A stretch of 64,000 nucleotides of DNA from JAAZIN01 sp964441025 (GTDB lineage: Bacteria; Bacillota; Dethiobacteria; DTU022): the NCBI GenBank assembly GCA_964441025.1, contig CAYTXG010000010.1:6355-70354 (forward strand), read 5' to 3'. The translations under genes were made by a program, and so were the position numbers. Every line of letters starts with the position of its first letter. Position 1 is the stretch's first letter. Of the stretch, positions 26,355-34,398 are shown piece by piece. The notes beneath the pieces are model-generated. The model was not told where the DNA came from, searched no databases, and was given only the letters and a program-made list of their open reading frames with translations.

Positions 26355-27080
26355 CTATCCCAGCAGGTTTGTGATCGGAATGGAGAGGGCCATGGCGCCC
26401 AGCATGCTTATGGGCAGTGCATAATCCTCCATCCACTTGACTTTGAGAACCTTGACGAAAAAGCCGCAGATAAGCATGAGCAGGGCGGAGATAATCATCA
26501 CAAAAACGGGGATCCAGCCCTTGATGCCCGCGGTGATGTCGGCGAAGATCATCCCCAGGAAGGCCGAGATCATCCCCAGGAAAAGGGCATCTATGAAAAT
26601 CTGCCCCCACCGGGCATCCCTTTTTTTCAGGCTCTCGATGCCTCCCTGGATCTTCTTCAAGAAAATGGTGATCACTATGAGCCCCGACATGATCCCCAGG
26701 GTCATGACCCAGGCGATGGTTGAGTAGGCCCGGGGGTCGGCCACCCCTTCGGATATGGGCGTTCCCAGGACCCCGGCGGCGATGCTGGCCGCAGGCAGTT
26801 CATAGGTCACCGCGCCCAGGACGCTCAGCCTGAGCCAGGGCAGCGGCAGCCCCAGGAACTTGGAAAGGGCGAACACCCCCATGAGAATGGCTATGGCCGG
26901 CGCCACGGTGAAGACGGCGCTGGCCCCGACCACCCTTTTCAACACTGCCGGGGCAAAACCCAGCGCCCTGGCCTGGCGCCAGGCCTTGTACAGAAAGAAA
27001 ACTGATTGGGCCATGACAAAAAGAACGATAACTCCGGCGACAATAAATAGAAACATGCTGTTAAGATCGAAGCCTTTCAA
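26355..27080 (-). CDS. DUF5058 family membrane protein
   Basis: This protein of about 241 residues has six or seven helices, typical of DUF5058, a family of unknown function found as paired genes in Bacillota. TTG 27080 is proposed as the start because AAAGGTGG lies seven bases upstream. A longer in-frame version starting at 27152 would begin with MSQSHRP, which is only the translation of a type A repeat and is unlikely to be real. The neighbours are its membrane partner and an M20 peptidase, suggesting uptake or export of a peptide or acyl-amino acid. Confidence 0.75.
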   Translation of the reverse strand: MKGFDLNSMFLFIVAGVIVLFVMAQSVFFLYKAWRQARALGFAPAVLKRVVGASAVFTVAPAIAILMGVFALSKFLGLPLPWLRLSVLGAVTYELPAASIAAGVLGTPISEGVADPRAYSTIAWVMTLGIMSGLIVITIFLKKIQGGIESLKKRDARWGQIFIDALFLGMISAFLGMIFADITAGIKGWIPVFVMIISALLMLICGFFVKVLKVKWMEDYALPISMLGAMALSIPITNLLG

Positions 27081-27122
27081 AGAAAACACCACCTTTCCCA
27101 TATTTGTTTTATTTCCAAACCA

Positions 27123-27151
27123 TGAGTCAGGGGGACGGTGACTTTGACTCA
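27123..27151. repeat. Palindromic REP-like repeat, type A, copy 7
   Basis: TGAGTCAG, GGGGACGGTGAC and TTTGACTCA. It sits between the M20 peptidase stop codon and the DUF5058 gene, separating two genes of what looks like one operon. The TGA of an adjoining half-arm (GTGAGTCAA, minus strand) is the peptidase stop codon. Confidence 0.82.
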
Positions 27152-27156
27152 TTGAC

Positions 27157-28620
27157 TCACGGGGTGAGGGGCCGGCTTTTCAACAGCTCCACGTAAAAGC
27201 GCACGCCCCGTTCAACATTCTCCAGCGAGAGCCGCTCATTGGTGCCGTGCATCCGCTCCAGGTCATCCTGGGAGATGAGCATGGGGGTAAACCTGTAAAT
27301 CTGATCGCAGAGCGGTTCGTAGCGGATCGCGTCAGTTCCGCCCATTACAATGTAGGGAACCGTTACCGCCTCGGGGAAGATGGCATAGACAGCCCGTTCG
27401 ATAGTCTTGAACCCGCTGCCGTCAACGGGCGAAATTTTCGAAGGCTCCGTGGTGACCATGGGCTCTATCTTGATCTTTTCGCCCACCGCTTTCCGGACAT
27501 GATCCAGCAGCTCCGGCACGCTTTCACCCGGCGCGATGCGGTAGTTGATCACTGCGCTTGCTTTGCGCGGCAGCACATTGGGCTCGCTGCCTCCTTCCAG
27601 GATTGTTACCGCTGCGGTGGTGCGCAGCAGCGCGTTGCCCGCCCGTGAGGATTTGAAAATCAGCTTGAATATGGGCCCGAAGAGCCACAGATTGGCCAGT
27701 ATGATCCGCAGTCCGAATGTCATTTCCGGGCCGATATAGGCCAACATCTCTTTCAAGTAGGGGCTGATCCTTGTTGGGCGCTGCCGTTTCTCCAGCGCAA
27801 CCACGGCCTGCCCGATCATCCCCGCCGCTGTATGCATGGGCGGCATGGAGGAGTGGCCCGCCTCGCCGTCAGCGGTGATCTTGATGTCGGCATAGCCCTT
27901 CTCGGCAATGCCCACCAGGGCAATGGGGCGCTCCACGCCGGGCATGGCCCCCACGGTGACGGCGCCGCCTTCATCGAGCACATACTCAAGGGTGATGCCG
28001 CGGGACTGCAGCAGCTCCGAAATCCTGAGTGCTCCGTCCTCGCCGCGCACCTCTTCGTCGTGGCCGAAAGCCAGAAAGAAATCGCGGGCCGGGGTGAATC
28101 CTTTCTCCAGAAGATGCTCCACCGCCTCCAGGATCAGGATGACCTGGTTTTTGATATCCATCGTCCCCCGGCCCCAGACAAAGCCTTCGGCGACAGCGCC
28201 GCTGAAGGGCGGGTGGCTCCAGTCCTGCTCCGTGCCCTTTTCCACGGGGACCACATCAATATGGGCCATGAGAAGCACAGGTTTCAGCCCTTCCTCGCTT
28301 CCTTTCCAGCGGTAGAGCAGGCTGTACTCATTGACGATTTCCCGCTCCAGGGCGGCATGGGCGGCGGGAAAGGCCTGCTCCAGGTATTTGATGAACTGCT
28401 CAAAAGGCGCCCGCTCCGCTTTTTTCGGGTCGGAAGCGGTAATGGTTGGGATCCGGACCGCCCCGGAGAGGCGCTCCGCAGCGCGGTCCACATCGATCTC
28501 GATGCCCTTTTCCCGCTCCGCCGCATAACGCCGGGAACGGAAAGCAACAGCTCGCGTCAGGATCACGGCAGCCAGGATCAGGACCGCTGCCGGCAGCGCA
28601 TAGTAAAGAAAATCAGGCAT
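27157..28620 (-). CDS. M20 family metallopeptidase, membrane-anchored
   Basis: This 487-residue protein has an N-terminal membrane helix (residues 5-25) followed by an M20 catalytic domain: MAHIDVVPV with a zinc His and the catalytic Asp, GRGTMDIKNQ, FGHDEEVRGEDGA with the general-base Glu, and MGGTDAIRY. The lid domain contains HSSMPP. The length and anchor resemble carboxypeptidase S/PM20D1, which cleave peptides or N-acyl amino acids. ATG 28620 has GGAGGTGG upstream, better than 28650. It is first in an operon with the two membrane proteins and a lipoprotein. Confidence 0.87.
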   Translation of the reverse strand: MPDFLYYALPAAVLILAAVILTRAVAFRSRRYAAEREKGIEIDVDRAAERLSGAVRIPTITASDPKKAERAPFEQFIKYLEQAFPAAHAALEREIVNEYSLLYRWKGSEEGLKPVLLMAHIDVVPVEKGTEQDWSHPPFSGAVAEGFVWGRGTMDIKNQVILILEAVEHLLEKGFTPARDFFLAFGHDEEVRGEDGALRISELLQSRGITLEYVLDEGGAVTVGAMPGVERPIALVGIAEKGYADIKITADGEAGHSSMPPMHTAAGMIGQAVVALEKRQRPTRISPYLKEMLAYIGPEMTFGLRIILANLWLFGPIFKLIFKSSRAGNALLRTTAAVTILEGGSEPNVLPRKASAVINYRIAPGESVPELLDHVRKAVGEKIKIEPMVTTEPSKISPVDGSGFKTIERAVYAIFPEAVTVPYIVMGGTDAIRYEPLCDQIYRFTPMLISQDDLERMHGTNERLSLENVERGVRFYVELLKSRPLTP

Positions 28621-28721
28621 GTTCCACCTCCGTTGAAATATTTGCAACACATCTCTTCACATTATACCTTAAACAGTTGCCCGGCGATGCCGGTAATTGT
28701 TAAAATTGCCTGAAATAGCCT

Positions 28722-28750
28722 TTGCATTTTGGAAGACCCTGTGTTATCAT
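28722..28750 (+). promoter_or_regulatory. Promoter of the aro operon leader
   Basis: TTGCAT (28722-28727) and TATCAT (28745-28750) are separated by 17 bases. The predicted transcript start near 28757 gives a leader of about 200 bases that contains a small aromatic-rich reading frame and an attenuator. Confidence 0.6.
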
Positions 28751-28779
28751 GCATGTAATTTGAAGAAGGGAACTGCAGC

Positions 28780-28872
28780 ATGTTACATATGAGCTTTGCA
28801 GCCGCCTATTTTTATTTTAGCTTTACCTATTTTTATGGTAAAGCCAATAGCGGTTTGGCTGGCAGCTCATGA
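28780..28872 (+). CDS. Phe/Tyr-rich leader peptide of the aro operon
   Basis: This 30-residue reading frame has AAGGG nine bases before its ATG. Residues 6-19 include five Phe and four Tyr (F6, Y10, F11, Y12, F13, F15, Y17, F18, Y19), followed by GKANSGLAGSS and a TGA. Low charged Phe- or Tyr-tRNA would stall ribosomes in this run. The downstream genes make Phe and Tyr precursors, so it is the sensor of a classic ribosome-mediated attenuator. The reading frame spans the 5' arm of the antiterminator at codons 24-27. Confidence 0.82.
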   Translation: MLHMSFAAAYFYFSFTYFYGKANSGLAGSS

Positions 28873-28932
28873 GAACCCGGTAACGTCCCTGATAAAACCA
28901 TGAAGCCCTCAGCCGAACCGGCCGGGGGCTTC
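28851..28932 (+). promoter_or_regulatory. Attenuator: alternative antiterminator and terminator hairpins
   Basis: Two structures exclude each other. CGGTTTGGCT (28851-28860) can pair along its whole length with AGCCGAACCG (28911-28920), with one G-U pair. The same AGCCG is needed for a 14-bp hairpin from GAAGCCC (28902) to GGGCTTC (ending 28932) with loop AAC and one mismatch. Ribosome stalling at the aromatic codons would leave 28851-28860 free and favour the first pairing. The T-tract after the hairpin is weak (TCTCCATTTC), so part of the effect could be on translation of aroF, whose SD is ten bases downstream. Confidence 0.75.
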
Positions 28933-28955
28933 TCCATTTCTGGAGGTAAATGACA

Positions 28956-29969
28956 ATGATCGTGATTCTAAAAGCAAATCCCAATGAGAGTCAGCTGGAA
29001 AACCTCATCGCCTGGCTCAAGGAAAAAAACATTCAGGTGCATACCTCGATCGGCGAATCCCACATGATCCTGGGACTTGTCGGCGACACCTCCCATCTCG
29101 ACATAGACCTCATCGAGGCGCTGGACATAGTCGAAGATGTGAAGCGCGTTCAGGAGCCCTACAAAAACGCCAACAGGAAATTTCACCCCGAAGCCACCGT
29201 GATCAGGGTGGGCGATATAGAGGTGGGAGGGGGCACGCTCACGATCATGGCCGGCCCCTGCTCCGTGGAAAGCGAGGAGCAGATCATCACCGTGGCCAGG
29301 GCGGTCAAGGCCGCCGGCGCCACGATGCTGCGCGGCGGCGCCTTCAAGCCCAGGACATCCCCCTACTCTTTCCAGGGGCTCGGCTCCCTGGGCATCGAAT
29401 TCTTGATCGAGGCAAAGCGGGAAACAGGCCTGCCCGTTGTCACGGAGATCATGGATGCCTCGCAGCTTGACTTCTTCGACGAAGTGGATATCATCCAGGT
29501 GGGCGCGCGGAATATGCAGAACTTCAACCTGCTCAAGGTGCTGGGCAGCCAGGAGAAGCCTGTCATGATCAAGAGGGGCATGTCCTGCACCTATGAAGAG
29601 CTGCTCATGAGCGCTGAATATGTGATGAGCCAGGGCAATGAAAATGTGATCCTCTGCGAGCGCGGCATCCGCACCTTTGAAACATACACCCGCAACACAC
29701 TCGATATTGCGGCCATTCCGGTGCTGCGGCGCCTGACCCATCTTCCGGTAATTGTCGATCCCAGCCACGCCACCGGCAAAGCCTTTCTCATCCCGCCCCT
29801 GGCTGCCGCCGCCGTGGCCGGCGGTGCCGACGGGCTCCTCATCGAGGTGCACAACGCCCCGGAGCAGGCGCTCTGCGACGGCCCCCAATCCCTCAGGCCC
29901 GGGGATTTCGCCCAGCTGGCCGGCAAGCTGGCGGGGCTGCATGAGTTTATGAACGGCGGTGTCAGGTGA
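28956..29969 (+). CDS. aroF: 3-deoxy-7-phosphoheptulonate synthase (DAHP synthase, type I-beta)
   Basis: This 337-residue enzyme condenses phosphoenolpyruvate with erythrose-4-phosphate, the first step of the shikimate pathway. Residues 1-75 form the ferredoxin-like regulatory domain of the I-beta class, and the barrel follows with AGPCSVES, GGAFKPRTSPYSFQG and IVDPSHATGK. GGAGG at 28942-28946 favours ATG 28956 over ATG 28950. It is the first structural gene of the operon, directly behind the Phe/Tyr leader and attenuator. The N-terminal domain in this class can bind Tyr or Phe, so feedback inhibition may add to attenuation. Confidence 0.94.
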   Translation: MIVILKANPNESQLENLIAWLKEKNIQVHTSIGESHMILGLVGDTSHLDIDLIEALDIVEDVKRVQEPYKNANRKFHPEATVIRVGDIEVGGGTLTIMAGPCSVESEEQIITVARAVKAAGATMLRGGAFKPRTSPYSFQGLGSLGIEFLIEAKRETGLPVVTEIMDASQLDFFDEVDIIQVGARNMQNFNLLKVLGSQEKPVMIKRGMSCTYEELLMSAEYVMSQGNENVILCERGIRTFETYTRNTLDIAAIPVLRRLTHLPVIVDPSHATGKAFLIPPLAAAAVAGGADGLLIEVHNAPEQALCDGPQSLRPGDFAQLAGKLAGLHEFMNGGVR

Positions 29970-29971
29970 AA

Positions 29972-30808
29972 ATGAATATAGGCGTTGTGGGGCTGGGGCT
30001 CATCGGCGGATCCATGGCTAAAAGCATAAAATCGCGCACCCCGCACACTCTTTGGGGCAGCGATATCAACGGCGAAACGGAGACTGTGGCCCGCCTCTGC
30101 GGCGCCATTGACGGGCCCCTTGCAGACGACCGCATTGCACAGTGCGATCTTATCTTTACCGCTATCCTGCCCGGGGCCACCATTGAATGGGTGCGCGAAA
30201 AGGGGCGCCGTATTTCCTGGAAAACTGTCCTTGTAGACCTCTGCGGCATCAAGCGCGTCGTCAGCGCCGAACTGGCGGCGACCGCCGCCAGCCATGGATT
30301 TACCTATATCGGGGGTCACCCCATGGCCGGCAAGGAGCAGTGGGGTTTTGCCCATTCCTCGGGGGACCTCTTTGACGGCGCTTCCATGATCCTGACGCCC
30401 GGCGGGGATGTGGAGCCGGCGCTTATGGAAAAGCTTGAACAGCTCTTCACGGATATCGGTTTTGCCGGCCTGACCGTGACCACGCCGGAGGAGCACGATC
30501 GGGTCATCGCCTACACCTCGCAGCTGGCCCATATCACCTCCAGCGCCTACGTGAAATCACCGCAGGCGCTGCGCCGCCGCGGCCTCTCCGCCGGCAGCTT
30601 TCGCGACCTGACCCGGGTGGCCCGGCTGGATCCGGAGATGTGGACAGAGCTGATGATGGGCAATGCCGATTATCTCGCTGAGCAGCTGGAGCTGCTCATC
30701 ACCAACCTGGGCAAGTACCTTGTCGCGCTGCGCCGGGGAGATTCAGAAGAGCTGCGCCTGCTTCTGCAGGAGGGCTGCGAGAAAAAAGCCGCCGCGGGCG
30801 GCAGCTGA
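29972..30808 (+). CDS. tyrA: Prephenate dehydrogenase
   Basis: This 278-residue enzyme makes 4-hydroxyphenylpyruvate from prephenate with NAD(P) on the way to tyrosine. It has GVVGLGLIGGSMAKS at the N terminus, GGHPMAGKEQWG with the conserved His, and SQLAHITSSA. ATG 29972 is preferred (AGG five bases before); a GTG at 29966 overlapping the aroF stop is possible. There is no C-terminal ACT domain. Its stop codon TGA is the first three bases of a type C palindromic repeat. Confidence 0.92.
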   Translation: MNIGVVGLGLIGGSMAKSIKSRTPHTLWGSDINGETETVARLCGAIDGPLADDRIAQCDLIFTAILPGATIEWVREKGRRISWKTVLVDLCGIKRVVSAELAATAASHGFTYIGGHPMAGKEQWGFAHSSGDLFDGASMILTPGGDVEPALMEKLEQLFTDIGFAGLTVTTPEEHDRVIAYTSQLAHITSSAYVKSPQALRRRGLSAGSFRDLTRVARLDPEMWTELMMGNADYLAEQLELLITNLGKYLVALRRGDSEELRLLLQEGCEKKAAAGGS

Positions 30809-30845
30809 CCAAACCAGCCACAGGGACGGGGGCTTTGGCTGGTCA
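30806..30845. repeat. Palindromic repeat, type C
   Basis: TGACCA and TGGTCA outer arms, CCAGCC and GGCTTTGG inner arms, around CAGGGACGGGG. The arms differ from type A but the GGGACGG core is shared. It supplies the tyrA stop codon and lies between tyrA and aroB. Confidence 0.68.
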
Positions 30846-30862
30846 AAGGAGTTTCCATAACC

Positions 30863-31936
30863 GTGAAAAATGATTGGGATAGAATACATGTCAGCGCCGG
30901 CGGGGGGTACGATGTCATTGTTGGCGCCGGGCTGCTGGAAAACTGCGGCGATATCGCCGCAGCCGCTGTGGAGCCCTGCCGCATCGCCGTGATCACCGAC
31001 AGTGTGGTGGAGGGGCTTTATCTGGAGAATGCGGCCAAAAGTTTCTCCGGCGCCGGTTTCCAGGTGAGTTCTTTCTCCTTCCCCGCCGGGGAGAGCTCGA
31101 AGAATATGGGCACCCTTTCCCGCATTCTCGAATTTCTGGCCGGGGAGAGATTTACCCGCACCGACTGCCTGGCGGCCCTGGGCGGGGGGGTGGCCGGCGA
31201 TATCGCCGGCTTTGCCGCCGGATGCTATCTGCGCGGGATCCGCTATCTTCAGCTTCCGACAACGCTGCTGGCGGCGGTGGACTCCTCGGTGGGCGGCAAG
31301 ACGGCGGTCAACCTGGAGGCGGGTAAGAACCTGGCCGGCCTCTTTGTGCAGCCCCGGGCGGTGATCTGCGACACCGGCTGCCTGGCTTCGCTGCCGCCCC
31401 ATGTACTGGCGGACGGTGCAGCCGAAGCGATCAAGACGGGCATTCTGTCGGGAGAGGAGCTTTTCTCGATTTTTGAATCGGGCGGCATCAAAGAGAGGCT
31501 ATCCGAAATCATTGCCCGCTGCGTGGCTTACAAGGGCCGTGTCGTCGAAGCCGATGAATTCGAGTCTGGCGCGCGCCGCATTTTGAACCTGGGCCACACC
31601 GTGGGCCATGCCATTGAGAAGTGCAGCGGCTATGCAATAGCCCACGGCCGCGCCGTGGCGGCAGGCACGGCCATCATTGCCCGCGCCTCTGCAAAACTCG
31701 GCCGCTGCAGCGAGGCGACGGCCGCCCGCATCGAGAGGGCGCTGCTGAAAAATGATCTTCCGGTAAGCACATCATTTTCCGCCGCGGGGCTTGCGGAGGC
31801 TGCGCTGGGCGACAAGAAACGCTCCGGCGGCGAGATCACGCTGGTGCTGCCCGGTGAGATCGGGGCCTGCTTTCTCTGGAGAATACCTGTGGCCGGACTC
31901 CGGGAGGTCATCAGCGCGGGACTGGAGGCAAGCTGA
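30863..31936 (+). CDS. aroB: 3-dehydroquinate synthase
   Basis: This 357-residue enzyme cyclises DAHP to 3-dehydroquinate using NAD and zinc. Signatures are FPAGESSKN, LGGGVAGDIAGFAA, PTTLLAAVDSSVGGKTAVN, DGAAEAIKTGIL and the metal-binding GHTVGHAIE. The GTG start has AGGAG ten bases upstream. The stop codon overlaps the aroA ATG by one base. Confidence 0.94.
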   Translation: MKNDWDRIHVSAGGGYDVIVGAGLLENCGDIAAAAVEPCRIAVITDSVVEGLYLENAAKSFSGAGFQVSSFSFPAGESSKNMGTLSRILEFLAGERFTRTDCLAALGGGVAGDIAGFAAGCYLRGIRYLQLPTTLLAAVDSSVGGKTAVNLEAGKNLAGLFVQPRAVICDTGCLASLPPHVLADGAAEAIKTGILSGEELFSIFESGGIKERLSEIIARCVAYKGRVVEADEFESGARRILNLGHTVGHAIEKCSGYAIAHGRAVAAGTAIIARASAKLGRCSEATAARIERALLKNDLPVSTSFSAAGLAEAALGDKKRSGGEITLVLPGEIGACFLWRIPVAGLREVISAGLEAS

Positions 31937-33192
31937 TGGATCTGCGCATATATCCCCGCCCCCTTCAGGGCACGGTGCAGGCCGTCTCATCAAAATCGGA
32001 TGCACACAGGCTGCTCATCCTGGCCGCCCTGGCCGGCGGGGAGCCCACGGAGATCGAGCTGCCGCAGATCTCCGGCGATATCGAGTGCACCCTGGCCTGC
32101 CTGCAGGCCCTCGGCGCAGTGATCGAGCGGAGCGGCGGCAGAATTGCCGTTACGCCTCCCTACAGGTACAACCCCGCTCCCGCACTTTACTGTGGGGAGA
32201 GCGGTTCCACGCTGCGTTTTCTCCTGCCGGTGGCGGCGGCGTTCTGCGGCGGCGGGAGCTTCAGCGGCGGCGGGAGACTGCCTGAGAGGCCGCTGGGCGA
32301 GCTGGTGCAGGCCATGAAAAAGCGCGGCGTTGCATTCTCACAGGATCGGCTGCCCTTTACTATCTCCGGGAAGCTGCCGGCGGGGGAGTACGTTCTGCCC
32401 GGCAATGTGAGCTCGCAATATATCACCGGGCTCCTGCTGGCGCTGCCCGCGCTGTCCGGAGACAGCTTCATCCGCCTCACCGGCAGGCTGGAATCGTCGG
32501 CCTATGTGCAGATGACGCTGGCGGCGCTCCGCCGTTTCGGCATCAATGTAGATCGCCTGGAGGGCGGCTTTGCCGTAAAGGGAGGGCAGGAATATATCTC
32601 CCCGGGAAGAGTGCGGGTGGAGGGCGACTGGTCAAACGCCGCCTTCTTCCTTGCCGCCGGCGCCCTGGGCGGCCCGGTGACCGTTGCCGGGCTGGACGGG
32701 GGCTCGCTGCAGGGCGACAGGGACATAGTCGGGCTCCTGAACCGCTTCGGCGCCCGCACAACCCAATCCGGCGCCGGTTTCACCGTGAACGGCGGCGGGC
32801 TCCGCGGATGCGGTATAGATGTAAGCGAGGTGCCCGATCTGCTGCCCGTGCTGGCGGCGGTAGCTGCCTGTGCCGGAGGGGAAACAGAGTTTACGGGATG
32901 CGCGCGCCTGCGCTTCAAGGAGAGCGATCGCATCCGCTCCACGGCGGCAATGGTCGGCTCCCTGGGGGGCAGTGTTGTGGAATCGCCCGGGGGGCTGCTC
33001 ATCCGGGGCTGCGAGCCGGCCGGCGGCGTGGTGGACAGCTTCGGCGATCACCGCATCGCCATGGCCGCTGCCGTGGCGGCGCTCCGCTGCACCGGCCCTG
33101 TGACCATACTTGGCGCCGGAGCTGTGGAGAAATCCTATCCCCTTTTCTTTAGCCACTACCGCGATCTGGGAGGTGTAGCGGATGTCATCTGA
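31936..33192 (+). CDS. aroA: 3-phosphoshikimate 1-carboxyvinyltransferase (EPSP synthase)
   Basis: This 418-residue enzyme transfers enolpyruvate from PEP to shikimate-3-phosphate. It shows SSKSDAHRLLILAAL with the substrate Lys, GESGSTLRFLLPV, NVSSQYITGLLLALP, LRFKESDRI and DHRIAMA. The SSQYITGLLLALP region belongs to the family used by Gram-positives. It overlaps aroB by one base and aroC by 11 bases. Confidence 0.94.
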   Translation: MDLRIYPRPLQGTVQAVSSKSDAHRLLILAALAGGEPTEIELPQISGDIECTLACLQALGAVIERSGGRIAVTPPYRYNPAPALYCGESGSTLRFLLPVAAAFCGGGSFSGGGRLPERPLGELVQAMKKRGVAFSQDRLPFTISGKLPAGEYVLPGNVSSQYITGLLLALPALSGDSFIRLTGRLESSAYVQMTLAALRRFGINVDRLEGGFAVKGGQEYISPGRVRVEGDWSNAAFFLAAGALGGPVTVAGLDGGSLQGDRDIVGLLNRFGARTTQSGAGFTVNGGGLRGCGIDVSEVPDLLPVLAAVAACAGGETEFTGCARLRFKESDRIRSTAAMVGSLGGSVVESPGGLLIRGCEPAGGVVDSFGDHRIAMAAAVAALRCTGPVTILGAGAVEKSYPLFFSHYRDLGGVADVI

Positions 33193-34270
33193 GTTTGGAA
33201 ATCTTCTGCGGATATCGCTTTTCGGTGAGTCCCACGGCCGGGCTGTGGGGGTGCTTGTCGACGGCTTCCCCGCCGGAGAGGAGATCGACATGGAGGAGCT
33301 GCAGTGCTTCATGGAGCGGCGCCGGCCCGGCAGGGACAGCCTTTCCACCGCTCGCAGGGAGGCGGACAAACCGGTTTTCCTCTCGGGAATAACGGGCGGC
33401 AGGACCAACGGCAGCCCCCTTTGCGCCGTCATCGAGAACAGCGATGCAAAGTCCTCCGACTACACGGAACTGGCCGATAAACCCCGGCCCGGGCATGCCG
33501 ATTACACCGCCCATGTAAAATGGAAAGGCGCCGCCGATCTGCGCGGCGGCGGCCATCTCTCGGGGCGGCTGACGGCGCCCCTCTGCACAGCGGGGGGGAT
33601 TGCGAGGCAGATCCTGGCCCGGCGGGGGATCTACACCGGAGCCCACCTCGCCGCTGTCGCCGGCATCAGCGACGAGTCGCTCCCCCTGGTCCCGGGGAAG
33701 GAGCTTTTCGCAGAGCTCGCCGCAAAGCCCTTTCCCGTCATCGACGAAGGCAAGGGGCTGGAGATGCAGGCGCTCATCAAGGCGGCGGCGGCCGCGGGAG
33801 ATTCTGTGGGAGGCGTTGTGGAATGCGCCGCTGCCGGCCTTCCCGCCGGCCTGGGCTCGCCGCACTTCGGCGGTGTGGAGAACCGCCTGGCTGCGGCTCT
33901 CTTCGGCATACCGGGGGTGAAGGGGATTGAATTCGGCGCCGGATTTGCAAGCGCCGCCCTGAGCGGCTCGCAGAACAATGACCTTTTCTATATTGATGAA
34001 GAGGGCGCCGTCAGGACAAGGAGCAACAACTGCGGCGGTATCCTGGGCGGGATCACCAACGGGATGCCCCTTCTCTTCCGGGCGGCCTTCAAGCCCACTC
34101 CTTCCATCGCTCTACCCCAGCAGACGGTGAGCCTGTCCCGGCGCGAGCCGGCGGTGATCACCGTAACGGGACGCCACGATCCCTGCATTGCGCACCGGGC
34201 GGTGCCGGTGGTGGAGGCCGTTGCCGCGGCGGTCCTCCTGGACATGCTCCTTGAGTCACGGGGACGGTGA
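33182..34270 (+). CDS. aroC: Chorismate synthase with repeat-encoded C terminus
   Basis: This 362-residue enzyme converts EPSP to chorismate with reduced FMN. Signatures include FGESHGRAVGVLVDG, RRRPGRDSLSTAR, RPGHADYTAHVKW and GGHLSGRLTAPL. The protein ends EAVAAAVLLDMLLE followed by SRGR, the last residues being read from an inserted type A repeat that also supplies the stop codon. A second, diverged version of the same C-terminal coding segment lies downstream (34333-34398), so the 3' end of this gene has been rearranged. It overlaps aroA by 11 bases. Confidence 0.93.
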   Translation: MSSEFGNLLRISLFGESHGRAVGVLVDGFPAGEEIDMEELQCFMERRRPGRDSLSTARREADKPVFLSGITGGRTNGSPLCAVIENSDAKSSDYTELADKPRPGHADYTAHVKWKGAADLRGGGHLSGRLTAPLCTAGGIARQILARRGIYTGAHLAAVAGISDESLPLVPGKELFAELAAKPFPVIDEGKGLEMQALIKAAAAAGDSVGGVVECAAAGLPAGLGSPHFGGVENRLAAALFGIPGVKGIEFGAGFASAALSGSQNNDLFYIDEEGAVRTRSNNCGGILGGITNGMPLLFRAAFKPTPSIALPQQTVSLSRREPAVITVTGRHDPCIAHRAVPVVEAVAAAVLLDMLLESRGR

Positions 34271-34280
34271 CTTTGACTCA
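34252..34280. repeat. Palindromic REP-like repeat, type A, copy 8
   Basis: TGAGTCAC, GGGGACGGTGAC and TTTGACTCA. It is fused into the aroC 3' end; the stop codon is at 34268-34270. It separates aroC from its ghost tail and from pheA. Confidence 0.85.
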
Positions 34281-34332
34281 TCCGCCCCGCCGAAATTGGG
34301 GGGGGGTGACAGGTTAACAGGACTCCTGCGGC

Positions 34333-34398
34333 GAGGCTGTCGCCGCGGCTGTACTTCTGGATATGATACTGGAGGGAAAAATCAATGGAATTGGATGA
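34333..34398 (+). pseudogene. Ghost 3' end of a second aroC allele
   Basis: Codons from GAG 34333 read EAVAAAVLLDMILEGKINGIG and a TGA at 34396-34398. The first 14 codons match the aroC tail at 34214-34255 in 13 of 14 residues, but 9 of 42 bases differ, nearly all at third positions. This frame would end 14 bases inside pheA, the same kind of overlap as other genes of the operon, so it looks like the original aroC terminus. The GGAGG that serves pheA lies within it. Confidence 0.7.

Noticed and set aside
27081..27152. Longer start for the DUF5058 protein (MSQSHRP...)
   Set aside because: The extra residues are a translation of the type A repeat, and a better SD serves TTG 27080.
28873..28955. 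T-box leader for the aro operon
   Set aside because: No T-box consensus or specifier stem was seen; the aromatic leader peptide and alternative hairpins explain the region better.
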